64,000 bases of DNA from Cellulomonas sp. Root485 (GCF_001426705.1 NZ_LMFC01000001.1:1641355-1705354); one strand, 5' to 3'; positions 36,341 to 44,853 are shown, numbered from the stretch's first letter. Notes: generated by a model from the sequence alone, not told the origin. Translations and numbers: made by a program.

Positions 36341-37711
36341 TCACCAGGGCGATACCAGCACGACCTGCAGTGCGATCGTCGCGCTCGCCTGCGCGACCAG
36401 CCACCCCCGTCTGTCTGCGAGCGTCGCCGCGACGGGCAGCACCCAGCACGCCAACGGCAACCAGATGCGCTCGACCTCCCCGCGCTCCACCCCGGAGAGG
36501 GCGCCGAGGAGCGCGGCGCCCAGCGCGACGACGACGAGGAGCCGCACGGCGCGCGGCAGGTGACGCAGGCCCACGAGCCCTCCGACACCGGCCGGCCCCA
36601 CGAGGGTGCCGAGCAGGACGAGGTCGGCGACGAGAAAGTAGAGGTAGGGCCGGTCAGCGGCTCGGCCGAGCGTGGATGCCAGGTGCGTGACGGCGATGCC
36701 GTCCGGCAGCCAGAACCCGGCCGCACCCCACGCGGCCGCGCAGGCCAGCACCACGACGCCGGCCACGACGGTGGGAGCCCACCGCCTCGTGACGATCCCG
36801 ACGACCAGCGCGAGCGCACCCATCGGCAGCAGCCCGTAGGACAGGAACGGGCACAGACCCAGGACCAGCCCCGCGGCGATCGCCCACGGCCACGACCGCC
36901 CCTCCCGGGTGGAGGCGATGGCGAGCAGGGCGACGCCCCACGCCAGGACGCCCGAGAAGAGCGCGTCGGCCGATGTCGCGAGCCACAGCGCCGCCGGTGC
37001 GAGCACGACGGCCGGCAGCGCCCGGCGCACCGTCTCCTCGCCGCGCGTTCCCGCGAGAGCCCGCACCGTGACACCCACCGCCACCACCGAGCTCGTCCCC
37101 ACGACCACGACGAGCGCCGCCATCCACCCCGCGCCGCCCAGTCCCAGGCGGTCGAGCCCGCCGAGCAGCAACGGCACGCCAGGTGGGTGGCCGCGCACGT
37201 GCACCGGGTAGGTCAGGGCCTGATCGGTGAAGCTGCGCAGGAACTCCCCCGGGTCCTGGGCCACGGCGGGCACGACCGCCAGGTAGTCGTTCTCGTCCGT
37301 CAGAGGCGCGGCGATCGCGCTGAGACCGTCCGTCGCGGCCAGGAGCACGGCGAACAGCGTCGACGCTCCCCACCCGGCCAGGAGGACGAGTCGCCAGCGT
37401 GCGGTGCGTGCGAAGCGTGGTCCCGAGAGGACCACCACGCCGGCGACGACCACGGCCAGGACGGTGCCGACCGACGCGCGACCGTGCAGGTAGCCGATGA
37501 ACGGCGGAGCGCTCCCGTAGGTGACGACCGCTCCACGGTCCGCGAGCACGCGCCCCACGGCCCAGAGAAGGACGAGACCCGTCAGCCACAGTCCGACCGC
37601 GACGACAGCCCGTCTCGTGGCGAGCACCGGTGCTGTCCGCTCTGCTTCCGCTGTGCCCGGCGGCCGTGGTCCCACGCTTTCACCCTTGCACGGCGTGACC
37701 TCGGTCGACAT
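36341..37711 (-). CDS. Polytopic membrane protein, possible polyprenyl-sugar glycosyltransferase
   Basis: A 456-residue protein with about 11-12 membrane segments. The pattern after the first helix pair, ENDYLAVVPAVAQDPGEFLR and VRGHPPGVPLLLGGLDRLGL, places an acidic/His-Pro loop outside, as in GT-C transferases of the mannosyltransferase/PMT type. A GT-C function is inferred, not proven. ATG 37711 gives MSTEVTPCKGES, then a cytoplasmic tail before the first helix. It lies 70 bases upstream of the oxidoreductase gene on the same strand and is probably co-transcribed. Confidence 0.72.
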   Translation of the reverse strand: MSTEVTPCKGESVGPRPPGTAEAERTAPVLATRRAVVAVGLWLTGLVLLWAVGRVLADRGAVVTYGSAPPFIGYLHGRASVGTVLAVVVAGVVVLSGPRFARTARWRLVLLAGWGASTLFAVLLAATDGLSAIAAPLTDENDYLAVVPAVAQDPGEFLRSFTDQALTYPVHVRGHPPGVPLLLGGLDRLGLGGAGWMAALVVVVGTSSVVAVGVTVRALAGTRGEETVRRALPAVVLAPAALWLATSADALFSGVLAWGVALLAIASTREGRSWPWAIAAGLVLGLCPFLSYGLLPMGALALVVGIVTRRWAPTVVAGVVVLACAAAWGAAGFWLPDGIAVTHLASTLGRAADRPYLYFLVADLVLLGTLVGPAGVGGLVGLRHLPRAVRLLVVVALGAALLGALSGVERGEVERIWLPLACWVLPVAATLADRRGWLVAQASATIALQVVLVSPW

Positions 37712-38037
37712 GACGGGCAGATGACGGCGCCGAGAGCCGCGGCGCCGCAGGTCGCGCCCAGGGAGCCGACCGCGGGACGAACCGCATGATCTTGGCGGTG
37801 TGTCGCAACGAAGCCGTAGACACCCAGAGCGAGGCACGCCCGCGGTGCTCGCGCACGTCTTGCCAGAGGAGCCGTGGACCACCGATCTCGGCGACCCCGT
37901 TCCCGGTTCGTCTTGCGCCATGAGCCACGGCGAGCAACCTTGATCGACTCTTCATGGTTCCTGAGTGAGCACACAACCCCGACTTGGGATGGTTCGGGAA
38001 CGCGCCGGAGGGCCCGGCGTCACGATCGGGGAATCTC
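37712..38037. promoter_or_regulatory. 326-bp divergent promoter region
   Basis: No gene recognised. The right half (37880-37990) is less GC-rich than the surroundings. TTGAT at 37940 and TTCAT at 37951 are 11 bases apart, weakly like the direct repeats upstream of the metal two-component system (42884-42962). It must hold promoters for the flanking divergent genes. Confidence 0.4.
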
Positions 38038-38712
38038 ATGGTCACCACCGCACCTCGCGCAGCAGCCGCCGCGTCCGCCCTCTCCGGATCGTCCCGGACC
38101 TACACCATCCGGGTCGCACTCGTCGTGGCGCTCAGCGTCGCCATCGGGGTCGTCGCTCTCCTGCTGCCGGTGTGGCCGGCGGGCGAGGACATGGGCTCGA
38201 CGCACTACATGGGTCTGCTCGCCGCGAACCAGCCGTGGAACCTGCTGCTGTTCATGGCCATCCCCGTCATCGCCGCCGAGACGATCGCGGTCACGGAGCT
38301 CGTCATCCTGTTCAGCCCGCAGAGGGCCGGCCGCACGGTGCTCGCCCTGAACCGGTACACGGGCATGTTCGTCGGGTTCTACTTCTTCGGGGTCTTCGTC
38401 TACCTGATGGAGAACGCCGTCATCCCGCTGACCACCTCCGGGGGGTGGCGTGGTCCCGCCGACGTCATCGCCGTCGGCTTCTACCTGCTCGGTGTCGTGC
38501 CGCTGTACGGGATGGCCTTGCTGGAGACGCGCGTGCTCGGAGCCGCGTGGGGAGAGCAGCACCGCCGCAAGATCCACGCCACCTTCGTCGGCATCTTCTT
38601 GGTGGTCGCCCACATCGCGATGATCGCGGGGATGCTCGACCCCACCGTCCTCGGATGGGACCCCACCCACGTCATGGACGACGGTTCGCAGATGGAGGGC
38701 ATGACCCACTGA
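38038..38712 (+). CDS. DUF6803-like membrane protein, opening the metal-stress island
   Basis: A 224-residue protein with six predicted membrane helices. Conserved-looking features are AGEDMGSTHYMGLLAANQPW in the first outer loop and EQHRRKIHATFVGIFLVVAHIAMIAGM in the last helix pair. The C-terminus is rich in Met, His and Asp (THVMDDGSQMEGMTH), which could bind copper. Function is unknown; homologues I recall lie next to copper genes, as here. The ATG at 38038 follows GGGGAA; it is convergent with the ferredoxin gene. Confidence 0.68.
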   Translation: MVTTAPRAAAAASALSGSSRTYTIRVALVVALSVAIGVVALLLPVWPAGEDMGSTHYMGLLAANQPWNLLLFMAIPVIAAETIAVTELVILFSPQRAGRTVLALNRYTGMFVGFYFFGVFVYLMENAVIPLTTSGGWRGPADVIAVGFYLLGVVPLYGMALLETRVLGAAWGEQHRRKIHATFVGIFLVVAHIAMIAGMLDPTVLGWDPTHVMDDGSQMEGMTH

Positions 38713-38761
38713 CGAGTGAGCGATGCAACTCTTCCCGTCCGGCGAGACGGACACCGGAGGC

Positions 38762-38778
38762 CTCGCCAGCTAGGCGAG
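38762..38778. terminator. Short hairpin between the convergent DUF6803-like and ferredoxin genes
   Basis: CTCGCC and GGCGAG pair over a five-base loop. It covers the ferredoxin stop codon and lies 49 bases past the other stop. The stem is only six base pairs, so the call is weak. Confidence 0.35.
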
Positions 38779-39213
38779 CTCGGCCGTCGAGGTGGGGCGA
38801 GCGGACGCCGACCGGTCGATGACGTGCGCCTCGAGGGCCGCCGGCAGCGGCGCCTGTCCCGGGCCGCCTCGTGCGAGCCAGGTGGTCAGGGACGCTGTCA
38901 GCTCGTCTCCGGCTACACGCTCGAGCCACACCGGCCGGGCTGATCGGCGCCGTGCGGATCGGGCTGACCGCGCGACGATGACGTCACCCCGATCGCACTC
39001 GTCGAGGCACTCCGCCAGGGTGAGGCGCGCCGCGCCGACGGCCTCGAGCTCTCGCAGCCGCGCGAGCTGTCCACCACGTCGCCCGTCGGCGTCACCGAGA
39101 GTCTCACCGACGCAGAGCGAGCACACCGTCAGGCCGGGCACCGCGGGCCGGCGAGCAGCGTCACGGCCGTCGAGCGCATTCAGAGGGGGCCGCGCGTCGG
39201 GGCGTGCGGGCAT
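38770..39213 (-). CDS. Thioredoxin-like [2Fe-2S] ferredoxin-type protein
   Basis: A 147-residue protein. Cys31 and Cys34 (CSLC) and Cys69 and Cys73 (CLDEC) match the four ligands of the thioredoxin-fold [2Fe-2S] ferredoxins (DUF1636-like/NuoE-like). The order VCSLCVGETLGDADGRRGGQ, LARLRELE, LAECLDECDRGDVIVARS, VWLERV agrees with short actinobacterial family members. The electron partner is unknown. GGGAGG precedes the ATG by seven bases. A short hairpin (38762-38778) spans its stop codon. Confidence 0.75.
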   Translation of the reverse strand: MPARPDARPPLNALDGRDAARRPAVPGLTVCSLCVGETLGDADGRRGGQLARLRELEAVGAARLTLAECLDECDRGDVIVARSARSARRRSARPVWLERVAGDELTASLTTWLARGGPGQAPLPAALEAHVIDRSASARPTSTAELA

Positions 39214-39476
39214 GGGCGTCCTCCCGGACTACTGCGTGGTGGGCTGCTGGCTTCACTCCGACGGCACTCGGTGTACGACCTTGCTTCCCGGTCCCAGCCA
39301 GCGATGGTCCTCGGAGCCTTCGGGCGGAGGAACGGTTCGGCGCCACGGAAGACGACTGCCGAGGGTATCCCGGCGTCCTTGGTGGTCGGGCATCGACGAG
39401 GGCGCGCGTCCGCCCGTGATCCCGGGCGACGGCGTCTAGCCCTCCCCCGGGTCGGGCCGGAGAGGTCTCACGGATC

Positions 39477-39752
39477 TCAAGGTTCTCGCGGTTCACCTCG
39501 TGAGCCGTGCAGTGCGTCTCTGCGTCGGATGAACTCGCTCTCGTCGATCTCGCCGCGGGCGAACCTGTCCGCGAGAACGCTGTCCGGGCTCGGGGGCGTT
39601 CGCCCAGCGTCGCCCAGGGTCGCCCTGTCGCTGGAGACGCTGCGCATGATCCAGACGACGAGTGCCGCGACCAGTCCCCAGAGCACGAGCATCGTCAGGG
39701 CCATGGTCACCCAGGCGCTCGCGCCCCATCCGCCGTGTCCCCACCACATCAT
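39477..39752 (-). CDS. SHOCT-domain membrane protein
   Basis: A 91-residue protein. One hydrophobic helix (about 15-36) follows an N-terminus rich in Trp, His and Met (MMWWGHGGWG). The C-terminal 30 residues are a SHOCT domain (DSVLADRFARGEIDESEFIR). SHOCT proteins are small oligomerisation modules, often near metal-resistance genes. It starts 12 bases past the DUF305 gene and should share its transcript. The second Met codon (39749) could equally be the start. Confidence 0.85.
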   Translation of the reverse strand: MMWWGHGGWGASAWVTMALTMLVLWGLVAALVVWIMRSVSSDRATLGDAGRTPPSPDSVLADRFARGEIDESEFIRRRDALHGSRGEPREP

Positions 39753-39764
39753 GACGATCCACCC

Positions 39765-40373
39765 CTACAGGCCAGCGAGCAGGTTCTGCATCTCCGTGAT
39801 CTCCGCCGTCTGGGCGTCGATGATCGTGCCCGCCAGGGCCAGGGCGTCGGGGTTCAGGCCCTCGGCCTTCTCCTGCTCGGACATCTCGATGGCGCCGCGG
39901 TGGTGCGCCACCATGCGCTCGAGGAAGGACCGGTCGAACTCGGTGCCGTCGAGGCCGTCGAGCTCGTCCATCACCTCGGACTGGCTCATGCCGTCCATGT
40001 CCATCCCGCCCATGTCCATGTGGTCCATGCCCATGTCGTGTGACGTCTCCTCGTTCCAGTCGTTGAGCCAACCGGTCATGAGGTCGATCTCAGGCCCTTG
40101 AGCGGCCTGGATGCGCTGTGCGAGGGCCTTGACCTCGGGGCTCGCGGCTCGGGCGATCGCGACGTCGGCCATCTCGATGGCGCCTTGGTGGTGGATGACC
40201 ATCAGCTGCGCGAACTGGGTGTCGGCGTCGTTGTGGGTGGCCGCGGTGCTCTGCGTGCCTTGGTCCGAGCCAGGCGTCTGCCCTGCGTCGTTGCTGCTGG
40301 AGCACGCGGCCAGGGTGATCGCCAGGGCGACCGCGGCGGCGGAGGCAGTCAGGCGGCGACGCATCTCGTTCAT
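39765..40373 (-). CDS. DUF305 lipoprotein, metal-island extracellular protein
   Basis: A 202-residue lipoprotein with lipobox LAAC (Cys24). Two copies of the DUF305 motif are present: VIHHQGAIEMADVAI and VAHHRGAIEMSEQE. Between them is a Met/His/Asp-rich stretch (about 110-130, including HDMGMDHMDMGGMDMDGM), a likely extracytoplasmic copper-binding site. DUF305 is ferritin-like in fold and commonly sits beside copper ATPases. AAGGAG precedes the ATG at 40373. It is the first gene of a pair with the SHOCT protein. Confidence 0.88.
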   Translation of the reverse strand: MNEMRRRLTASAAAVALAITLAACSSSNDAGQTPGSDQGTQSTAATHNDADTQFAQLMVIHHQGAIEMADVAIARAASPEVKALAQRIQAAQGPEIDLMTGWLNDWNEETSHDMGMDHMDMGGMDMDGMSQSEVMDELDGLDGTEFDRSFLERMVAHHRGAIEMSEQEKAEGLNPDALALAGTIIDAQTAEITEMQNLLAGL

Positions 40374-40454
40374 CAGTCTGGTCTCCTTGCGGTCGGTGAG
40401 TGCACAGGCCCTGCCCACCTTGCGCCGTGACACCCGCATGGCCGGTCGCCGTCG

Positions 40455-40469
40455 CATCAAGGTTTGATG
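40455..40469. promoter_or_regulatory. Inverted repeat upstream of the DUF305-SHOCT operon
   Basis: CATCAA and TTGATG are separated by three bases, about 82 bases upstream of the DUF305 start. The TTGATGAAG core recurs in the direct repeats at 42884-42962, hinting that the same response regulator acts at both places. Confidence 0.4.
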
Positions 40470-40503
40470 AAGGTGGCGCTCCGATCCCGGGAGGGCGCGG
40501 CGT

Positions 40504-42783
40504 TCACCGCCCTGCGCTCCCGCCGAGTGATTCCCTCGCGGTCGTGGGCGTGAGCTCGTGGGTTCGCTGACCTGCGGGGAGGGTCAGCCGCTTGAGCAGC
40601 AGGGCGTTGGCGGCGACGATCACCGAGGACCCGGACATCGTCAGGGCGGCGATCTCGGGGCTCAGCGACACGCCGAGCGACGGGTAGAGCACGCCTGCCG
40701 CGATCGGGAGTGCGAGCGCGTTGTAGCCGATCGCCCAGCCCAGGTTCTGCCGCATCTTGCGCAACGTGCCCTTTCCGATCCGCTGTGCGATCGCCACGTC
40801 GAGCGGGTCGGACCGCATCAGGACGACATCGGCGGTCTCGATGGCGACGTCCGTGCCGGCGCCGATCGCGATGCCGAGGTCGGCCGTGGCCAGGGCGGGG
40901 GCGTCGTTGACGCCGTCTCCCACCATGGCGACCGTGCGTCCATCGGCCTGCAGACGGGCGACCTGGTCGGCCTTGTCGCCCGGCAGCACCTCCGCCACGA
41001 CGGTGTCGATGCCGAGCTGGCCGGCGATGCGGTGGGCGGTCGCCTCGTTGTCGCCGGTCAGCATGACGACCTCGAGACCGGCCTCGTGCAAGGAGGCGAC
41101 GGCTGCGGTGGCGGTCTCGCGCACGGCGTCAGCCAGGGCGATGACGCCCGCCAGGCGACCGTCGACCGCGACGAGCACCGCGGTCCTGCCCGACTGCGCG
41201 AACTCGTCGCGGCGGGCGGACAGGTCCCCGAGCGCGACGCCCTCGGCGGCCATCAGCCGCTGGTTGCCGACCAGGACTCGGTGACCGTCCACCGTGGCGC
41301 CGGCACCGTGGCCAGGAACGTTGCGGAAGTCGAGGGCGACGAGCACGGCAGCGCCGAGCGTGGTGGCGTGCGCGACGACGGCACGCGCCAGCGGGTGCTC
41401 GGACTCGCGTTCCACGGCGGCCGCCAGCGCGAGGACCTCCAGCTCGGGCAGGTGATCGACGACCACATCCGTCACCTCCGGCTCGCCCCTGGTGAGGGTG
41501 CCGGTCTTGTCCATCACCACGGTGTCGATGCGTGCCGACGTCTCCAGCGCGGTGGCGTTCTTGAACAGGACGCCGCGGCGTGCGCCCAAGCCGGTGCCGA
41601 CCATGATGGCGGTCGGTGTGGCCAGGCCCAGGGCGTCGGGGCAGGTGATCACGACCACGGTGATGGCGAACAGCATCGCGGTCGGCACGCTGGCCCCGGC
41701 CAGGGTCCAGGCGAGGAACGTGACGGTGCCCCCGACGAGAGCGACGAGAACGAGCCAGAACGCCGCATGGTCGGCGAGCCGCTGACCTGGCGCCTTGGAG
41801 TTCTGTGCCTCCTGGACCAGGGCGACGATCTGGGCCAGGGCGGTGTCCGAACCAACCTTGGCGGCCTGTACCCGCAGCGTCCCGGTGGTGTTGATCGACG
41901 CACCGATGACCTGCGACCCGGGAGCCTTCGGCACCGGCAGGCTCTCTCCGGTGACCATCGACTCGTCGACCTCGGACTCGCCCGCCTCGACGACCGCGTC
42001 GACGGGAACCTTCGCTCCGGGCCGCACCAGCAGCAGATCGCCGACGAGGACCTGACCCGTCGGGACGTCGACCTCGGCTCCGTCCCGCAGGACGACCGCC
42101 GTGTCGGGGGCGAGCTCGAGCAGTGTGCGGACGGCGTCGTTCGCGCCGCCCCGGGCCCGCATCTCGACCCAGTGGCCGAGCAGGACGAAGGTCGTCAGGA
42201 CCGTGGCGGCCTCGTAGAAGACCTCACCGCCGCCGGTGAGGGTGATCCACAGGCTGTACAGCCACCCGGTGCCCACACCGACCGCGACCAGCACCATCAT
42301 GTCCAGCGTCCGGGCCCGCAGCGCCCGGTACGCGCCGTCGAAGAAGATCCACGCCGAGTAGAAGATCACCGGCAGCGACAGCAGCAGGCTGAGCACGTCG
42401 TCGCGCAGGCCGAACGGGGTGCCGGCCGAGAATCCGAGCAGCTCGCGTCCGATCGGGGACCACAGGACGATCGGGACCGACAGGAGCAGCGCGACCAGGA
42501 AGCGGTTGCGCATGTCGCGGACCATGTCCGCCATCGAGCCGCCGCCGTGGTGACCTCCGTGCCCCATCGCGTCCTGCGCCGACATCGTTTCGGTCGCATC
42601 GTCGCCACCGTGGTGCGCGTGCACGGACCCGGCATCCTGGTTCGACGCCGCGAGGTCAGCGCTCGAAGCGGACATCCGGCTGCCGGCCGGATCGTCTATC
42701 GGCTCGCAGACGTGCTGCGGGACGGAGCGGCCTTCGCAGCTCTGGAGGCCCCCCACTTCCAGGACTGTCGTCTCGACCTTCAT
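40504..42783 (-). CDS. P1B-type heavy-metal ATPase with a CPD motif (CopB-like)
   Basis: A 759-residue metal-efflux ATPase, probably for copper. After a divergent N-terminus comes a His/Met-rich segment (51-88, with HAHHGG and GHGGHHGGG) like that of CopB. Key motifs are TGES (actuator), Cys381-Pro382-Asp383 where canonical Cu pumps have CPC or CPH, phosphorylated Asp425 in DKTGTLT, SEHPLA (461-466) and GDGVNDAPAL. IGYNALALP and TMSGSS in the last two helices agree with Cu-type members. No intact HMA domain precedes helix 1. ATG 42783 follows GGGAG; a CsoR-type operator lies about 40 bases upstream. Confidence 0.88.
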   Translation of the reverse strand: MKVETTVLEVGGLQSCEGRSVPQHVCEPIDDPAGSRMSASSADLAASNQDAGSVHAHHGGDDATETMSAQDAMGHGGHHGGGSMADMVRDMRNRFLVALLLSVPIVLWSPIGRELLGFSAGTPFGLRDDVLSLLLSLPVIFYSAWIFFDGAYRALRARTLDMMVLVAVGVGTGWLYSLWITLTGGGEVFYEAATVLTTFVLLGHWVEMRARGGANDAVRTLLELAPDTAVVLRDGAEVDVPTGQVLVGDLLLVRPGAKVPVDAVVEAGESEVDESMVTGESLPVPKAPGSQVIGASINTTGTLRVQAAKVGSDTALAQIVALVQEAQNSKAPGQRLADHAAFWLVLVALVGGTVTFLAWTLAGASVPTAMLFAITVVVITCPDALGLATPTAIMVGTGLGARRGVLFKNATALETSARIDTVVMDKTGTLTRGEPEVTDVVVDHLPELEVLALAAAVERESEHPLARAVVAHATTLGAAVLVALDFRNVPGHGAGATVDGHRVLVGNQRLMAAEGVALGDLSARRDEFAQSGRTAVLVAVDGRLAGVIALADAVRETATAAVASLHEAGLEVVMLTGDNEATAHRIAGQLGIDTVVAEVLPGDKADQVARLQADGRTVAMVGDGVNDAPALATADLGIAIGAGTDVAIETADVVLMRSDPLDVAIAQRIGKGTLRKMRQNLGWAIGYNALALPIAAGVLYPSLGVSLSPEIAALTMSGSSVIVAANALLLKRLTLPAGQRTHELTPTTARESLGGSAGR

Positions 42784-42821
42784 GACCCCGCTCCCACGTC
42801 TCGTCGGACAACCTGTTTCGC

Positions 42822-42838
42822 ATACCCCATGGGGGTAT
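42822..42838. promoter_or_regulatory. CsoR/CstR-type operator upstream of the ATPase gene
   Basis: ATACCCC and GGGGTAT form perfect 7-bp arms around three bases. This matches the operator type bound by CsoR-family repressors. It lies 39 bases before the ATPase start. The same arms occur at 44989-45004. The likely repressor is encoded at 47272-47544. Confidence 0.78.
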
Positions 42839-42883
42839 CCGTTCGGTACAACGCGGGTGCCCATACGGAACTTCCCAGCCGGC

Positions 42884-42962
42884 GATGAAGCCTTGATGAA
42901 GCCGACGTGGTCGAGCGAAGCTGTCCTGCCGTCGCCGGGTTTGATGAGCGTTCGATGAAGCC
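42884..42962. promoter_or_regulatory. Two pairs of 11-bp-spaced direct repeats, probable response-regulator sites
   Basis: GATGAAGCC occurs at 42884 and again at 42895; TTGATGAGC (42941) is followed by a GATGAAGCC at 42954. Within each pair the repeats are exactly 11 bases apart, the helical spacing used by OmpR/PhoB-family dimers. The element sits between the divergent ATPase gene and the response regulator gene at 43013, suggesting autoregulation and metal control of both. Confidence 0.6.
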
Positions 42963-43012
42963 ATGACGCGAGCGGTCGGTGGTCCGCCACCTGAGGGTGC
43001 CGACCGGACACA

Positions 43013-43738
43013 ATGGCCGACATGGCCCCGCAGCTGCCGTCACGCCGGCGTGCTCTCGTCATCGACGACGAGGAGGCGCTCGCCACCCTGATCGCCGACT
43101 ACCTGGAACGCGACGGTTTCGAGGTCCACCTGGCCCACGACGGACTCGAAGGTCTCGAGGCGGCGCGGTCGATCGACCCCGACGTCGTGGTGCTGGACCT
43201 CGGACTTCCCGGGATCGATGGCGTGGAAGTGTGCCGGCAGCTGCGCTCGTTCTCCGACTGCTACGTGATCATGCTGACCGCCCGCAGCGAGGAGGTCGAC
43301 ACCTTGATCGGTCTGTCGGTCGGCGCCGACGACTACATGACCAAGCCGTTCAGCCCGCGCGAGCTGCTGGCGCGGATCTCCGCCCTGCTCCGCCGACCGC
43401 GGCGCACTGCTGACGGCTCAACGGCAGCGAGTGAGCCACTGCGCATCGGTTCGCTCTCGATCGACCTGCCGGGCCGAGAGGTCCTCCTCGACGGCTACCC
43501 GGTGCCGCTCACGCGGACGGAGTTCGACGTGCTCGCGGCGTTGGCCGCCAGCCCGCAGCTCGTCTTCAGCCGACGCGTCCTGATCGAGGCCGTGTGGGGC
43601 GACAACTGGGTAGGTGACCCGCACCTGGTGGACGTCCACGTGCTCCACGTGCGGCAGAAGCTCGGCGACACGGCCGACGCGCAGCGCTACGTCCGCACCA
43701 TCCGGGGCGTCGGCTACCGCATCGGCACCGGCGGATGA
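43013..43738 (+). CDS. OmpR-family response regulator of the metal island
   Basis: A 241-residue regulator. The receiver has ALVIDDEEALA, phosphoacceptor Asp62 (VVVLDLGLPG), Thr in MLTARSEEVD and Lys in YMTKPFSPREL; the winged helix covers about 140-238 (LTRTEFDVLAALAASP, VDVHVLHVRQKLGD, VRTIRGVGYRIG). It resembles CopR/CusR-like metal regulators only at family level; the copper link is from context. A second ATG at 43022 is possible; neither has a strong ribosome-binding site. Its stop overlaps the kinase start (ATGA). Confidence 0.92.
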   Translation: MADMAPQLPSRRRALVIDDEEALATLIADYLERDGFEVHLAHDGLEGLEAARSIDPDVVVLDLGLPGIDGVEVCRQLRSFSDCYVIMLTARSEEVDTLIGLSVGADDYMTKPFSPRELLARISALLRRPRRTADGSTAASEPLRIGSLSIDLPGREVLLDGYPVPLTRTEFDVLAALAASPQLVFSRRVLIEAVWGDNWVGDPHLVDVHVLHVRQKLGDTADAQRYVRTIRGVGYRIGTGG

Positions 43739-44853
43739 CGTCACCGGGATGGGGCCTGGCCGGCAGGCTCCTGGCGGCCATGACCGTGGTCGTCCTGGCC
43801 GGCGGGTTCACCGCGTGGATCGTCGCCGCGGCGGTGGGTCCTGTCGTCTTCCATCAGCACATGGGCGAGGTCGGCATGGGGGCCGGCCCGGCAGCCGTCA
43901 TGCACGCCGAAGAGGCGTTCCAGTCGGCCAGCGCTCTGACGCTGACGATCGCCCTGGTCACGTCAGTGGCCGCGTCGCTCGCCGTGAGCGTGTTCCTGAC
44001 CAGGCGCATCGCCTCGTCCCTCGGCACCCTGACCTCGGCCGCGACCCGTATCGCGGCCGGCCATCTCGACTCGCGCGTGGACCGCCCGTCGCTCGGCGTC
44101 GAGTTCGACCAGCTCGCCGACGCATTCAACGACATGGCTCGCCAGCTCGAGGAGAGCGAAGCCCTCAGACAGAGGCTGCTCGCGGACGTGGCGCACGAGG
44201 TCCGCACTCCGGTCGCGGTCATCGGCGCGTACCTGGAGGGACTGGAGGACGGGGTGACCACCCTGACACCGCAGACCGTGAGCGTGCTGCGAGACCAGGG
44301 CGCGCGACTGGCACGCCTCGCCACCGACCTCGCGGCGGTGACACGCGCGGAACAGGGCGCTCGCAGCCTGGTCCTCGCGCCGACGTCGCCGCACGCGCTC
44401 CTGTCCGCAGCGCTCGCCGCTGCCCGCAGCGGCTACGACTCCGCCGGTGTCGAGCTGGAGCTCGACGTGGACCCAGGACTGCCGACCGTCGCCGCCGACG
44501 CCGATCGGATGAGCCAGGTGCTGGGCAACCTGCTCGACAACGCCCGGCGACACACACCCCGCGGCGGATCGGTGCGCCTCAGCGCACACCTGACCGAGGC
44601 TGGTCTCGTCCGCTTGACGGTCGCCGACACCGGCGAAGGCATCGACCCTGATCAGCTCGGCCTCATCTTCGAGCGCTTCTACCGAGTCGACACGGCGCGG
44701 GACCGCACCAGTGGCGGTTCCGGAATCGGCCTGGCGATCGTCCGCGCGATCGTCCACGCCCACGGCGGCACCGTCACGGCCACCAGTGCCGGACGCGACC
44801 GCGGATCACGGTTCGACATCGACCTGATGCCCGCCCCCGGCCAGCCGGTCTGA
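43735..44853 (+). CDS. Sensor histidine kinase of the metal island
   Basis: A 372-residue kinase. Two membrane helices (about 10-36 and 64-88) flank a short outer loop of about 27 residues holding His40, His42, Met43, Met48, Met56 and His57, a plausible Cu(I)/Cu(II) site. A HAMP domain (about 88-142) leads to phosphoacceptor His154 (LLADVAHEVRTPVAVI), then VLGNLLDNARRHTP (N box), VADTGEGIDPDQLGLIFERF and SGGSGIGLAIVRAI. The four-base overlap with the regulator indicates a cognate pair. Confidence 0.92.
   Translation: MTSPGWGLAGRLLAAMTVVVLAGGFTAWIVAAAVGPVVFHQHMGEVGMGAGPAAVMHAEEAFQSASALTLTIALVTSVAASLAVSVFLTRRIASSLGTLTSAATRIAAGHLDSRVDRPSLGVEFDQLADAFNDMARQLEESEALRQRLLADVAHEVRTPVAVIGAYLEGLEDGVTTLTPQTVSVLRDQGARLARLATDLAAVTRAEQGARSLVLAPTSPHALLSAALAAARSGYDSAGVELELDVDPGLPTVAADADRMSQVLGNLLDNARRHTPRGGSVRLSAHLTEAGLVRLTVADTGEGIDPDQLGLIFERFYRVDTARDRTSGGSGIGLAIVRAIVHAHGGTVTATSAGRDRGSRFDIDLMPAPGQPV

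Noticed and set aside
37680-38048. Minus-strand frame in the 37.7-38.0 kb gap with a GSSGKT-like P-loop string in an overlapping frame.
   Set aside because: The string is isolated, no strand or helix pattern of a nucleotide-binding fold surrounds it, and different frames would be needed.
39205-39230. On the minus strand, AGTCCGGGAGGACGCC just before the ferredoxin-like gene resembles the B12 box of cobalamin riboswitches.
   Set aside because: The rest of the conserved cobalamin aptamer could not be found in the 260 bases upstream, and the GGGAGG is explained as the ribosome-binding site. A covariance-model search would settle it.
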